A stretch of 64,000 nucleotides of DNA, taken from NCBI RefSeq assembly GCF_900220985.1, contig NZ_OCPC01000001.1:286739-350738 (forward strand). The letters are read 5' to 3'. The position numbers and the translations under genes were made by a program. Within the stretch, counting starts at the first letter, position 1, and every line of letters begins with the position of its first letter. The notes below the pieces were generated by a model. That model searched no databases. It was not told the DNA's origin and saw only the letters and a list, made by a program, of their open reading frames with translations. Positions 27,872 through 37,069 of the stretch are shown piece by piece. Source of the stretch: Parahoeflea halophila (lineage in GTDB: Bacteria > Pseudomonadota > Alphaproteobacteria > Rhizobiales > Rhizobiaceae).

Positions 27872-28012
27872 TGTCAGTTAAGGGACAGATTTGAGCGATT
27901 GATTCGGGTTCCCCGGCGCATGGATGCCGCCTGATGGTCCTCCCACGTCAGGCTTGACACCGAAGCGCCTGTTGGCCCCGCTTTCCGGACAGCGGAAAGC
28001 GGGGTCCTTTTT
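27872..28012 (+). ncRNA. candidate small RNA with CCUCCC-exposing hairpin and strong terminator
   Basis: The 508-nt space between the DUF922 gene (ends 27539) and the ferredoxin reductase gene (ends 28048, opposite strand) holds a structured stretch. An 8-bp stem (GCCTGATG at 27929-27936, CGTCAGGC at 27946-27953) closes a 9-nt loop GTCCTCCCA, which would present an anti-Shine-Dalgarno CCUCCC. It is followed 20 nt later by a 14-bp terminator hairpin with a U tract (27974-28014). A -10-like CATATA at 27863-27868 would place the start near 27872-27876, giving about 140 nt. Several rhizobial trans-acting small RNAs use loop-exposed CUCCC motifs. No -35 is convincing, so expression is unproven. 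Confidence 0.42.
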
Positions 28013-28014
28013 CT
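27974..28014 (+). terminator. strong rho-independent terminator, plus strand
   Basis: A 14-bp stem (GGCCCCGCTTTCCG at 27974-27987 with CGGAAAGCGGGGTC at 27993-28006, one G-T pair) with loop GACAG is followed by CTTTTTCT. No plus-strand gene ends within 430 nt upstream, which is why a small RNA is proposed; it could otherwise serve a long 3' UTR of the DUF922 gene. Confidence 0.85.
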
Positions 28015-28047
28015 AGCTACTCCCAACGATATACTTGAAAGAACTTG

Positions 28048-29100
<1,053 letters not shown>

Positions 29101-29421
29101 TCAGGCCTGGCGCTCGGGCACGTGCACCACAAGCCCCTCGAGGTCGTCACGAACCTTTATCTGGCAAGACAGCCGCGAGGTCGGACGCACGTCGAAAGCG
29201 AAATCGAGCATGTCCTCTTCCATCGGCTCAGGCGCACCGACAGTCTCGGCCCACTGTTCATCGACGTGGACATGGCAGGTGGCACAGGCGCAAGCGCCCC
29301 CGCATTCGGCTTCGATCCCCGGCACGGAATTGCGAACCGCGTTTTCCATGACGGTCGAGCCGTTTTCGGCATCAACGTCAAAACGCGTGCCGTCGAAAGC
29401 GACGAGGGTGATTTTGGTCAT
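29101..29421 (-). CDS. 2Fe-2S ferredoxin, adrenodoxin type
   Basis: The 106-residue product starts [20 protein letters not shown] and has the cluster ligands of vertebrate/adrenodoxin-type ferredoxins: C-x5-C-x2-C in [17 protein letters not shown] (~39-55) and a fourth Cys in SRLSCQIKV (~85-93). The acidic stretch [20 protein letters not shown] is the usual partner-docking helix. With the reductase encoded next to it, it forms an NADPH-to-iron-sulfur electron chain that may supply Fe-S biogenesis or a P450/oxygenase; no such oxygenase is encoded nearby. Confidence 0.93.
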   Translation of the reverse strand: MTKITLVAFDGTRFDVDAENGSTVMENAVRNSVPGIEAECGGACACATCHVHVDEQWAETVGAPEPMEEDMLDFAFDVRPTSRLSCQIKVRDDLEGLVVHVPERQA

Positions 29422-29564
29422 TACGGCCTCTGCTACAGTCTCTGGGATATGAGGCTTTCATACACGCTGGACTGTGTGAGGCAAGAATGAAAACCACGCC
29501 GCGACAGCGATTCGCGGCATGGTTTTCCAATTTGGCGGATTAACGGCTGATTTGTCGCAAATCC

Positions 29565-29933
29565 TTATCGCATTAACCCTACGATGAAGCTGTCGGCCTC
29601 GACCACTGCCTTGGTGAAGGCCGCGACCGCTGCGGAATTACCCGGCTCGTTCTCCAGCAAGCAAGCACAGCGCGCCACGTCGGAAGCCCCGACACCCTTG
29701 GCGGCACCGGCTATCTTGTGTGCGAGTTCCGAGCGTGCCTCTTTTTCAAGCTCGCCAATCTGGGTTACCGCCTGCCGGGCCTGCCGGGCAAACAGGGCCA
29801 GCACCTCGGTCTCGAGAGACTTGTCACCGCCTGTCTGGCGTGCCAGATGTACAAGGTCGATGGGCCGCCCGCCGGAAGGACGCGGCTGGACGCTGAGTTC
29901 CTGGGCTTCAAACGCGATACCAAGTGCCGCCAT
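29565..29933 (-). CDS. stand-alone Hpt (histidine phosphotransfer) domain protein
   Basis: The 122-residue helical protein has the Hpt signature LAHKIAGAAKGVGASDVARC; the phospho-accepting His is residue 72. The preceding helix (ETEVLALFARQARQAVTQIG) and the closing helix (AVAAFTKAVVEADSFIVGLM) fit a four-helix Hpt bundle. Hpt proteins relay phosphate between receiver domains. No kinase gene adjoins it; partners could be hybrid kinases such as CckA, though ChpT is the usual CckA partner and is a different fold. AAAGGAG precedes the ATG. A CtrA-like site lies 106 nt upstream. Confidence 0.8.
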   Translation of the reverse strand: MAALGIAFEAQELSVQPRPSGGRPIDLVHLARQTGGDKSLETEVLALFARQARQAVTQIGELEKEARSELAHKIAGAAKGVGASDVARCACLLENEPGNSAAVAAFTKAVVEADSFIVGLMR

Positions 29934-30038
29934 GGCGGGGCTCCTTTATGTCGTCAATTGTTAGGATGATGGTCGCGCAAACGTCTCTACATCAGGTAAA
30001 CGACTGCGCTATGGTGAATGAAAAATCTGCTGGTATGG

Positions 30039-30053
30039 TTAACGGCTCGTAAA
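30039..30053. promoter_or_regulatory. CtrA-like binding site upstream of the Hpt gene
   Basis: TTAACGGCTCGTAAA matches the CtrA consensus TTAA-N7-TTAA except for one base in the second half. It lies in the 375-nt space shared by the divergent Hpt gene (starts 29933) and the GPR-like gene (starts 30309). The same space holds a perfect 8-bp hairpin at 30185-30212 (GGGACCCG / CGGGTCCC) without a T tract. Site function is inferred from sequence only. Confidence 0.35.
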
Positions 30054-30308
30054 CATGGCGTTTCATTGAACTTTGTGCCTCTTTTTGAGACAGGCCAGCG
30101 CTAAAAACCAGTGGATGCTGGGGCCATCTTACCGCTTTCATTTGTGAATTAGCGCTGTGTGTGTCACTAAATCGATAGATTATGGGACCCGAATGCTGTT
30201 TTCCGGGTCCCGTCGCGCGTACCAGGGAGCCAGTTGCGCGGCTCCGGGCGTGCGGACATGACGGGGAACATGCGCGGACCCTGTCTTTAGTAATGAGGCT
30301 TGAGTGGC

Positions 30309-33300
30309 ATGAGTAAGACACCAGCGGACAAGACCATTGAAGAGCAGACTTTCGAGGCGCTTGAAGACGCCTTGAAGATGGATCTGGGCGATGACGGTCT
30401 CGGCGATATCTCGCTTGATGACCTGGAAGACAAGGTCTCCAGTGCCGCCCGCGAGCTGAAAAGCGCCGGCGCCAATACCCGCGCTGCGGCCAAGCCGCCG
30501 CGGCCGGCACCCGGCGGAAACACCGCGCCCCGTACCCCAACGCCGCCGTTTACGCCGGCAGGCCCGATGGCGCCTGCCAATGATGACAGTCGCAAGACCA
30601 CGGCCGGTCTGCTACGCACGCTCGAAGGCCGCTCGAGCCGTGGCGCAATCCGCAATGCCGCAATCCTATCGCTGTTGTGGACGGTTGGCGTACTAGGTCT
30701 CGCCAACCTGCTTTACGGCCCTGCCATCTGGCAGATCCGATCGGTCACCGACCTGCTGGCCATGCCTGCTGCCATTGGTTTCCTGGTTGCCATTGTCATC
30801 CCGATCCTGGTCTTTTTTGCCTTCTCCATCATGATGGCGCGCGCCAGGGAAATGCGTTCGGCCGCCCGCTCGATGGCCGAAGTGGCACTCCGTCTTGCCG
30901 AACCGGAAAACGTCGCCGGTGACCGCATCCTGACCGTTGGCCAGGCCGTCCGCCGCGAGGTATCGGCGATGAACGAAGGCATCGAGCGCACCATCGCCCG
31001 TGCCTCCGAGCTCGAAACCTTGGTTCATTCCGAAGTCAACGCCCTCGAGCGCAGTTACTCCGACAACGAGATGCGCGTCCGCAGCCTGGTTCAGGAGCTT
31101 GGCAGCGAGCGTGATTCCATCGTCAGCCACGCCGAGCGTATTCGCGCTTCCATCGCCGGCGCGCATGAGCAGCTGAAGGAGGAATTGACCACCGCCAGCG
31201 AGGAAATTGCCACCCGGATCTCGACCTCCGGCGAAGCCTTCGCCCAGCTCATGGAAATTCGCGCAGCCGCATTGCAGGAACGCACAAGCCGTACCAGCCG
31301 CGAGCTGGAAACAATGCTCGACAGCCGCACCGAGGCGCTGGTCACGACCCTCAAGACCTCCGGCGGCGAACTCACCGACGAGTTTGACACCCGACTCGAA
31401 ATGCTCAACGTGCAGCTCAACCATCGCGGCAAGGCGCTGCTGTCCGAGTTCGAAACCCGGGCTTCGACGCTCGACGCCAACACCGAGAAGCTCAACGCCG
31501 CACTCGGCGAACGCGCCCGCCAGCTCAACGAAACCCTCATCGCCCGCACCCGCGAAATCTCCGACAGCCTGTTCTCCGGCCAGCAGGCCATTTCCACCGG
31601 CCTCGAAGAGACGCTCGCCGCCCTCAACACCTCGCTTGAAGAAAAGGGCTCCAGCTTCCGCCAGGCCCTCAAGTCGAGCGCCGACGACGCGATCATGGAT
31701 CTCGACCTGCGTACCGGTTTCTTCGAGGAAAAGCTCGAATCCACCGTGGGGCGCATCACTTCGGTGTTCGACGAGCGCGTGGGCGAATTCACCTCGGCTT
31801 TCGACAGCCGCGCCGGCAATCTCGACACCAAGCTCTCCGAGAGCCTGTCGCAGATCAACGAGTCGCTCAACGGCGGCACCAGCGCGATGGACAGCATCCT
31901 TTCGGCCAGCCTCGAACGCATCGGCGCAACCCTCTCCGACCGCAGTCAGGCCCTGGAAGCAGCGCTGGGCTCGGGCGCCGAGCGCATCGAAAGCTCGACC
32001 GCCAATATCGCCGAACGCATCGAGGCCTCTGCTTCAGGTGCTGCCGAACGGGTCGAAGCAAGCGCCAGCGGTCTTGCCGAGCGCATCGAAACTTCATCCA
32101 GCTCAGCGGCCGAGCGGCTGGAAACCACCGCATCAAGCTTTGCCGAACGGATGAATGAGACCATCGGCGATCGCACCCAGGCACTCGAGCTGGCGCTCGC
32201 CAGCGGCGCCGAGCGCATCGAAACATCCGCCACCACGATCGTCGACCGGATGGACTCCACGATCACCGACCGCACCCAGGCACTCGAACTGGCACTTGCC
32301 AGCGGCGCCGAGCGCATCGAAACGTCTACCTCCTCCATCGCCGACCGGATGGACTCCACGGTCACGGATCGCACCCAAGCGCTCGAAGCAGCCCTCGCAG
32401 GCAGTGCGGAACGCTTCGAATCCTCCGCCTCCTCCATCGCCGAGCGCATGGACTCGTCGGTTGCGGACAGGACCAAGGCGCTTGAAGCTGCTATCGAGAA
32501 TGGTTCAAAGCAGCTCGAAACATCCGCCTCCGAGATCGCCGGACGCATGGAGACAACCGTTTCTGATCGCACCTACGCGTTGGAACTGGCACTGGCCAGC
32601 GGCGCCGAGCGCATCGAGGCCTCCACTTCCGGAGCCGCCGAACGTGTGGAAGCCTCCACCTCCACTGTCGCCGAACGCGTCGAAGCCTCGACCCGCAACG
32701 TCACCGAACAGATTGACAGCACGCTTGCCAACCGTGCCGAGGCACTTGAGAAAACCTTGGAAGCCGGTGCCCAGCGCATCGACTCGAGCCTCGACGAGCG
32801 CTCCACCGCGCTGTTCGGCGCAATTGCAGAAAGCGCCGAATCTCTCGATGCAAAACTTGCTGCCCGTGCCGCCAGCTTCGGCGCTGCCGTCAACGAAGCG
32901 GCCGAAGGCATGGATGGCATGCTCAACGATCGCACCAGCGACATCCAGAAGAACATCGCCCAGGCCTCCGACAGGCTCGTGGCCACGCTTGATGTCGAAG
33001 GCCAGCGCTTCACCGAGCTGACCAATGCCGCCTCCGAGCGCATCGATGCAACCTTCCTCAAGGGCACCGATCACGTCAGCGAACGCCTTACCACCATGAA
33101 CAACATGCTGGGCATCGGCCTCGAAGGCGTTTCCAAGACCATCGAGGGCAAGGCCACCGGTCTGGCCGCAAAGCTGCGTGAAGCTGTTGCCCAGGCCGCT
33201 CAGGAGCTCGACAGCGAAGCGCTCAAGGCCGGGGAAGCGCTGCAGTCGGTCAGCAGCGGTTTTGCCGGACGCATGGATGAGCAGGCCCGCAATTTCGTCG

Positions 33301-35777
33301 AACGGCTTGACAGCCATGTCGATGAGCGCACCGCCAATCTCGCAGCCCATGCCGAAAACATCGCCAGCCGGATTTCCGCTGGTGCGGCGGATCTCGGCAA
33401 CGAGGCCAACCGCATCAGCGAGCTGGTCGAGCGTGTCGGCGAAACCGTCGGCAGGCAGGCCGACACGATTTCCGGAACACTCGATGCCACCGAAGCCCGC
33501 TTCGCTGCCCAGGCCGCGGCTCTCGCGTCGCGTCTTGAATCCGAGACCGGAACGATTTCCGAACGCCTCGGCCAGACCGCGTCCGAGCTTGTCACCACGC
33601 TTGACGGCAAAACCAGCGAACTGGTCACCACGCTTGACGGCAAGACCAGCGAACTGGTCTCCACCCTCGGAAGCAAGACCGGCGAATTCGTCTCCACGCT
33701 CGACGGCAGAACCAACCAGCTGGTCTCCACCCTCGACGAAAAGACAAACGCCATCGATGCCCGCCTCGCTGCTTCCGGCGAGAGCCTCGTCAACCGGACC
33801 GGCTCGCTCGGTGAGGCGCTCGACGAGAAGGCCAACTCGATTATCCAGCGCCTGAGCGAAGCCGAGCAGGCAATGGACGTCCGCGCAACATCGGTGCACT
33901 CGACGCTTGACGAGCGGACCCGCGAACTCAATTCCATGCTGGCAAGCCGTTCGGCAGAGCTCTCGCGCGTCATCGACGAGCAGGCCCGCCCACTGGTCGA
34001 CCGCTACGCCGCTAGCGGTGAGGAATTCGCCAATCGTCTAAGCGAGGTCACGCAGACCTCGACAGACCGTCTACGCGCCGAGAATGCGGCTCTGATCAAC
34101 GCCATCACCAGCCGCACCAGCGAGACCTTGTCGGCTCTGGAAAACGTCAACAAGAGCCTGAGCGGCAATGTCGGCGACCTTCTCGAACGGCTTGGCGCCA
34201 GCAACGAGGAAATCTCGGGCGTCATCGCCAAGGCCGCAAGCACGCTTGGCGCTGCCAATTCTCAGCTGTCGCAAACCTCTGGCGCGATTGCCGAAACCAC
34301 CGACCGCGCTGCCGAACTGATCTCCGGCTCGGCCCGCCTTCTCGACGGCAAGGTCGAACGCCTGACCGACATTTCCAGCCGCACGCTGAGCCAGGTTGGC
34401 TCGATTGCCGGCCGTTTCGACGATCATTCCAAGGTGCTGGCATCGGCGTCCGATCTGCTCGGCGCGGCCCAGTCCAACCTTGCCACGACGCTGGAAGAGC
34501 GCCGCGAGGCGCTGCAGTCGCTGTCCGTCGGACTGGTCAGCCGGTCGGAACAGATCGAGCAGACGATGCACTCGCTTGAAAGCATTATCGAGAAGGCCTT
34601 CGCCGGCGCTGAGGACCTGTCCAAACGCACGGCCATGCGTCTTGAGGGTGGCCTGCGCAGCGCTGCGGAAAATGCCGGCAAGCTGATGGGTGAAACCGAG
34701 GATCGGGCCAACGTCGCTGCCGGTCTGATGCGCGAAAGCATCCGCGAGGCGGTCGAAGACGCCGACAAGCTGCTCGGCAAGACCGAAACGCGGGCCCAGG
34801 CGGCAGCCGGTTCGGTGCGCCAGACGGTGGGTGAAGCCGTCAGCGAAGCCGACAAGCTGCTCAGCGAGACCGAGAACCGCGCTCAGACTGCGGCCGGTTC
34901 GATGCGCGAAAGCGTCAAGCATGCGATCGAGGATGCGATCGCCCGCTTCTCCGATGCAACCGAGGAAATCCGCCAGTCGGCAAACAGCATCCGCAAGGAG
35001 CTGGAAGACACCAGGGGCGAACTCAAGCGCGGAGCCTTCGACCTGCCCGAGGAAACCCGCGAAAGTGCGGCCGCCATGCGCCGCGCGGTCTCCGATCAGA
35101 TCAAGGCGCTGCAGGAGCTCTCCCAGATCGTCGGCCAGTCCGGCTATCGCACCGAAGTCTCCGAGCCGGAATCGCGCGCTGCCCCGCGTGCGGCGGCCCA
35201 GGCCCAGCCTGCTCCGCAGCGCGCGCCACGCCGTGAGCCTGCGCCGGCGCCTCGTCCGGAGCCCCAGGCCCAGCGGGCGCCTCTGCGAGGCAGCCTCGAG
35301 CCCGCGGGCACAGCTCCGTCAAAGAGTGATGGCTGGGTCAGCGACCTGCTGCGTGGCGCCTCCCGCGAGGAACAGGCAGCAGCCCCCGCACCGGTGGCCA
35401 GCAAAGCCCCTGAGCGCAATCCGCGCCATGTCGTCGAATCGCTGAATTCGCTGTCCGTCGACATTGCCCGCGCCATCGATCACGACGCTTCCGTCGACCT
35501 CTGGCGGCGCTACCAGCGTGGCGAACGCGATGTCTTCACCCGCAGGCTCTACACGCTGAAGGGCCAGCAGACCTTTGAAGAAATCAAGAACAAGTATGGC
35601 CGCGAACCGGAGTTCCGCGACGCCGTGGACCGCTACATTTCCGATTTCGAAAAGCTGCTGTCCGATGTCGCACGCAATGACCGCGACAACATGATGACCC
35701 AGACCTATCTGACTTCGGACACAGGCAAGGTCTACACCATGCTGGCCCACGCCAGTGGCCGCTTCGGCAAGGACTGA
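30309..35777 (+). CDS. giant polar-growth coiled-coil protein (GPR/RgsE-like)
   Basis: The 1822-residue product has an acidic N-terminus, a Pro-rich linker (~60-92), two membrane helices (~116-140 and ~152-177) and about 1,450 residues of apolipoprotein/kinesin-like helical repeats. Blocks are visible: 33-residue units (DRTQALELALASGAERIETS first half) with exact 99-nt spacing at 32169-32565, 11-residue units (TSELVTTLDGK) near 33590-33745, and ~29-residue units near 34700-34910. A Pro/Ala linker (~1625-1680) precedes a conserved C-terminal domain (SVDLWRRYQRGERDVFTRRL, TYLTSDTGKVYTMLAHASGR). Architecture and size match GPR of Agrobacterium and RgsE of Sinorhizobium, which form a ring at the growing pole. 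ATG 30309 has GAGG upstream. Confidence 0.82.
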   Translation: MSKTPADKTIEEQTFEALEDALKMDLGDDGLGDISLDDLEDKVSSAARELKSAGANTRAAAKPPRPAPGGNTAPRTPTPPFTPAGPMAPANDDSRKTTAGLLRTLEGRSSRGAIRNAAILSLLWTVGVLGLANLLYGPAIWQIRSVTDLLAMPAAIGFLVAIVIPILVFFAFSIMMARAREMRSAARSMAEVALRLAEPENVAGDRILTVGQAVRREVSAMNEGIERTIARASELETLVHSEVNALERSYSDNEMRVRSLVQELGSERDSIVSHAERIRASIAGAHEQLKEELTTASEEIATRISTSGEAFAQLMEIRAAALQERTSRTSRELETMLDSRTEALVTTLKTSGGELTDEFDTRLEMLNVQLNHRGKALLSEFETRASTLDANTEKLNAALGERARQLNETLIARTREISDSLFSGQQAISTGLEETLAALNTSLEEKGSSFRQALKSSADDAIMDLDLRTGFFEEKLESTVGRITSVFDERVGEFTSAFDSRAGNLDTKLSESLSQINESLNGGTSAMDSILSASLERIGATLSDRSQALEAALGSGAERIESSTANIAERIEASASGAAERVEASASGLAERIETSSSSAAERLETTASSFAERMNETIGDRTQALELALASGAERIETSATTIVDRMDSTITDRTQALELALASGAERIETSTSSIADRMDSTVTDRTQALEAALAGSAERFESSASSIAERMDSSVADRTKALEAAIENGSKQLETSASEIAGRMETTVSDRTYALELALASGAERIEASTSGAAERVEASTSTVAERVEASTRNVTEQIDSTLANRAEALEKTLEAGAQRIDSSLDERSTALFGAIAESAESLDAKLAARAASFGAAVNEAAEGMDGMLNDRTSDIQKNIAQASDRLVATLDVEGQRFTELTNAASERIDATFLKGTDHVSERLTTMNNMLGIGLEGVSKTIEGKATGLAAKLREAVAQAAQELDSEALKAGEALQSVSSGFAGRMDEQARNFVERLDSHVDERTANLAAHAENIASRISAGAADLGNEANRISELVERVGETVGRQADTISGTLDATEARFAAQAAALASRLESETGTISERLGQTASELVTTLDGKTSELVTTLDGKTSELVSTLGSKTGEFVSTLDGRTNQLVSTLDEKTNAIDARLAASGESLVNRTGSLGEALDEKANSIIQRLSEAEQAMDVRATSVHSTLDERTRELNSMLASRSAELSRVIDEQARPLVDRYAASGEEFANRLSEVTQTSTDRLRAENAALINAITSRTSETLSALENVNKSLSGNVGDLLERLGASNEEISGVIAKAASTLGAANSQLSQTSGAIAETTDRAAELISGSARLLDGKVERLTDISSRTLSQVGSIAGRFDDHSKVLASASDLLGAAQSNLATTLEERREALQSLSVGLVSRSEQIEQTMHSLESIIEKAFAGAEDLSKRTAMRLEGGLRSAAENAGKLMGETEDRANVAAGLMRESIREAVEDADKLLGKTETRAQAAAGSVRQTVGEAVSEADKLLSETENRAQTAAGSMRESVKHAIEDAIARFSDATEEIRQSANSIRKELEDTRGELKRGAFDLPEETRESAAAMRRAVSDQIKALQELSQIVGQSGYRTEVSEPESRAAPRAAAQAQPAPQRAPRREPAPAPRPEPQAQRAPLRGSLEPAGTAPSKSDGWVSDLLRGASREEQAAAPAPVASKAPERNPRHVVESLNSLSVDIARAIDHDASVDLWRRYQRGERDVFTRRLYTLKGQQTFEEIKNKYGREPEFRDAVDRYISDFEKLLSDVARNDRDNMMTQTYLTSDTGKVYTMLAHASGRFGKD

Positions 35778-35812
35778 GACCAAGGTCGGAAAAAGGGCCG
35801 ATACCCACACGA

Positions 35813-35844
35813 AAACCCCGCCTTCGAGCGGGGTTTTCCTTTTG
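35813..35844 (+). terminator. rho-independent terminator of the GPR-like gene
   Basis: AAAACCCCGC (35813-35822) and GCGGGGTTTT (35829-35838) form a perfect 10-bp stem with loop CTTCGA, followed by CCTTTT. It is about 35 nt after the stop codon. Confidence 0.93.
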
Positions 35845-36056
35845 AAGATCTCCAAAGTCACCCACAACCACGCGTCGCCCCGGATTTCTCTCGAGTGCGG
35901 CCAGGACCCTCAGGTCAACACGGTTGTGCACCCGAAGCGTCGTTTCGCCGTGCTGCACGCTGTGGAATACCGGCCTACCTTGAGCGCTCCAGCTCCCGGT
36001 GCTTGCCGGCCGGAAGAGATCGGCATCCGGCAGCTCAAACGAAAGGAAGGCGGCCC

Positions 36057-36335
36057 ATGGCATCGGCACTACTGACATACGTGGCACTGATCGGCATTCT
36101 CGCCTGGGCAGCCTGGCGCAACGGCGTCACCGAGAAGCCGATGTTCGTCGTCAATCTCGCTCTGCTGTGGCTGAGCGCGATCTGGCTGTTCGGCTATCCT
36201 GCCTTGATCGTCCCGGCCGTGCTGGCAGCGATCGGCATCCTGGCGCTTCTGGTCATCATGACGGCCGGAGACCTGCGCGCCCCGGCAACTGCTCCGAGCC
36301 CGCAGCAAGGCAGCAGAGCGCGCAGCGGATGCTGA
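36057..36335 (+). CDS. small membrane protein of unknown function
   Basis: The 92-residue product begins MASALLTYVALIGILAWAAW and has two or three hydrophobic helices (~5-19, ~29-45, ~48-67), then a polar tail RAPATAPSPQQGSRARSGC. The start has a strong ribosome site (GAAAGGAAGG). No family is recognised. It lies alone between the GPR-like terminator and the convergent Mla operon. Coding is supported by the clean start signal and hydrophobic periodicity only. Confidence 0.55.
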   Translation: MASALLTYVALIGILAWAAWRNGVTEKPMFVVNLALLWLSAIWLFGYPALIVPAVLAAIGILALLVIMTAGDLRAPATAPSPQQGSRARSGC

Positions 36336-36395
36336 GCCACAGATACTGACAGTGATATCAGGTGCTGTCTGCGATCGGGTGAGACCAGGCCCTGC

Positions 36396-36995
36396 TCACA
36401 TGCGCGACAGGGTCCAGGCGACCAGATCCCGCACCACTGCCTCGAAGGCCCGGTCCAGCGACTGGACATAGGCCGCGTTGCCGCTGCCCGTAACCGGCGC
36501 CGTCGAGCGGAATATTTCGCTCGCTACGACCACGCCATTGCGGTCGTTGAGCAGTTTTGCCGAGATTTCGACCACTGCCTGCTCGCCCGCATCGGCCTTG
36601 ATTTCAAAGGACCTGATGGCGGTGATGATCTTGTAGTCGATCGCCAGCCCGTCGCCCGGACGTCCGACGCCGCCGATGCGGCCGGAATTCTCGAACGCCT
36701 GCACCAGCTTGTCCTGAACGATGTTCGGCAGCCGGTCGGACCATTGCGAGTCTGCCAGATACTCGATCGCAAACGGTGACGGCCGGATGACGATCTTTTC
36801 GCTGTCGAGCGCCTTGAGGGCTGTTGGCTCGGGGATCAGGATTTGCCGGTTGGGAACCTCCCGGCCGGAAACCGCCGGCGCAGAGAAAAGCCCGTAGGTG
36901 TCCGGCGGCGGACCGGCCAAGAGTCCGCCCCCGCATCCTGACAGCAGTGTGGCCATCGCCAACGCACCAATACAACGTCCCGCTTTCACGCTCAC
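36396..36995 (-). CDS. ABC-type transport auxiliary lipoprotein (PqiC/LptE-like, PF03886 type)
   Basis: The 199-residue product has a lipoprotein signal (MSVKAGRCIGALAMATLLSG then C, lipobox LLSGC) and a domain of the ABC_trans_aux family (SEKIVIRPSPFAIEYLADSQ, then WSDRLPNIVQDKLVQAFENS, VEISAKLLN). Such lipoproteins form the outer-membrane end of MCE/Mla-type lipid transporters. The GTG start at 36995 follows AGGGAG. It is the last gene of the operon, 74 nt after the MlaD-type gene. Confidence 0.85.
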   Translation of the reverse strand: MSVKAGRCIGALAMATLLSGCGGGLLAGPPPDTYGLFSAPAVSGREVPNRQILIPEPTALKALDSEKIVIRPSPFAIEYLADSQWSDRLPNIVQDKLVQAFENSGRIGGVGRPGDGLAIDYKIITAIRSFEIKADAGEQAVVEISAKLLNDRNGVVVASEIFRSTAPVTGSGNAAYVQSLDRAFEAVVRDLVAWTLSRM

Positions 36996-37069
36996 ACTAC
37001 TCCCTGACACCACACCCGGGCCGCCTGGCAATTCGTTAACCAATGTCTTGCGACGCTGGAACACAAGAG

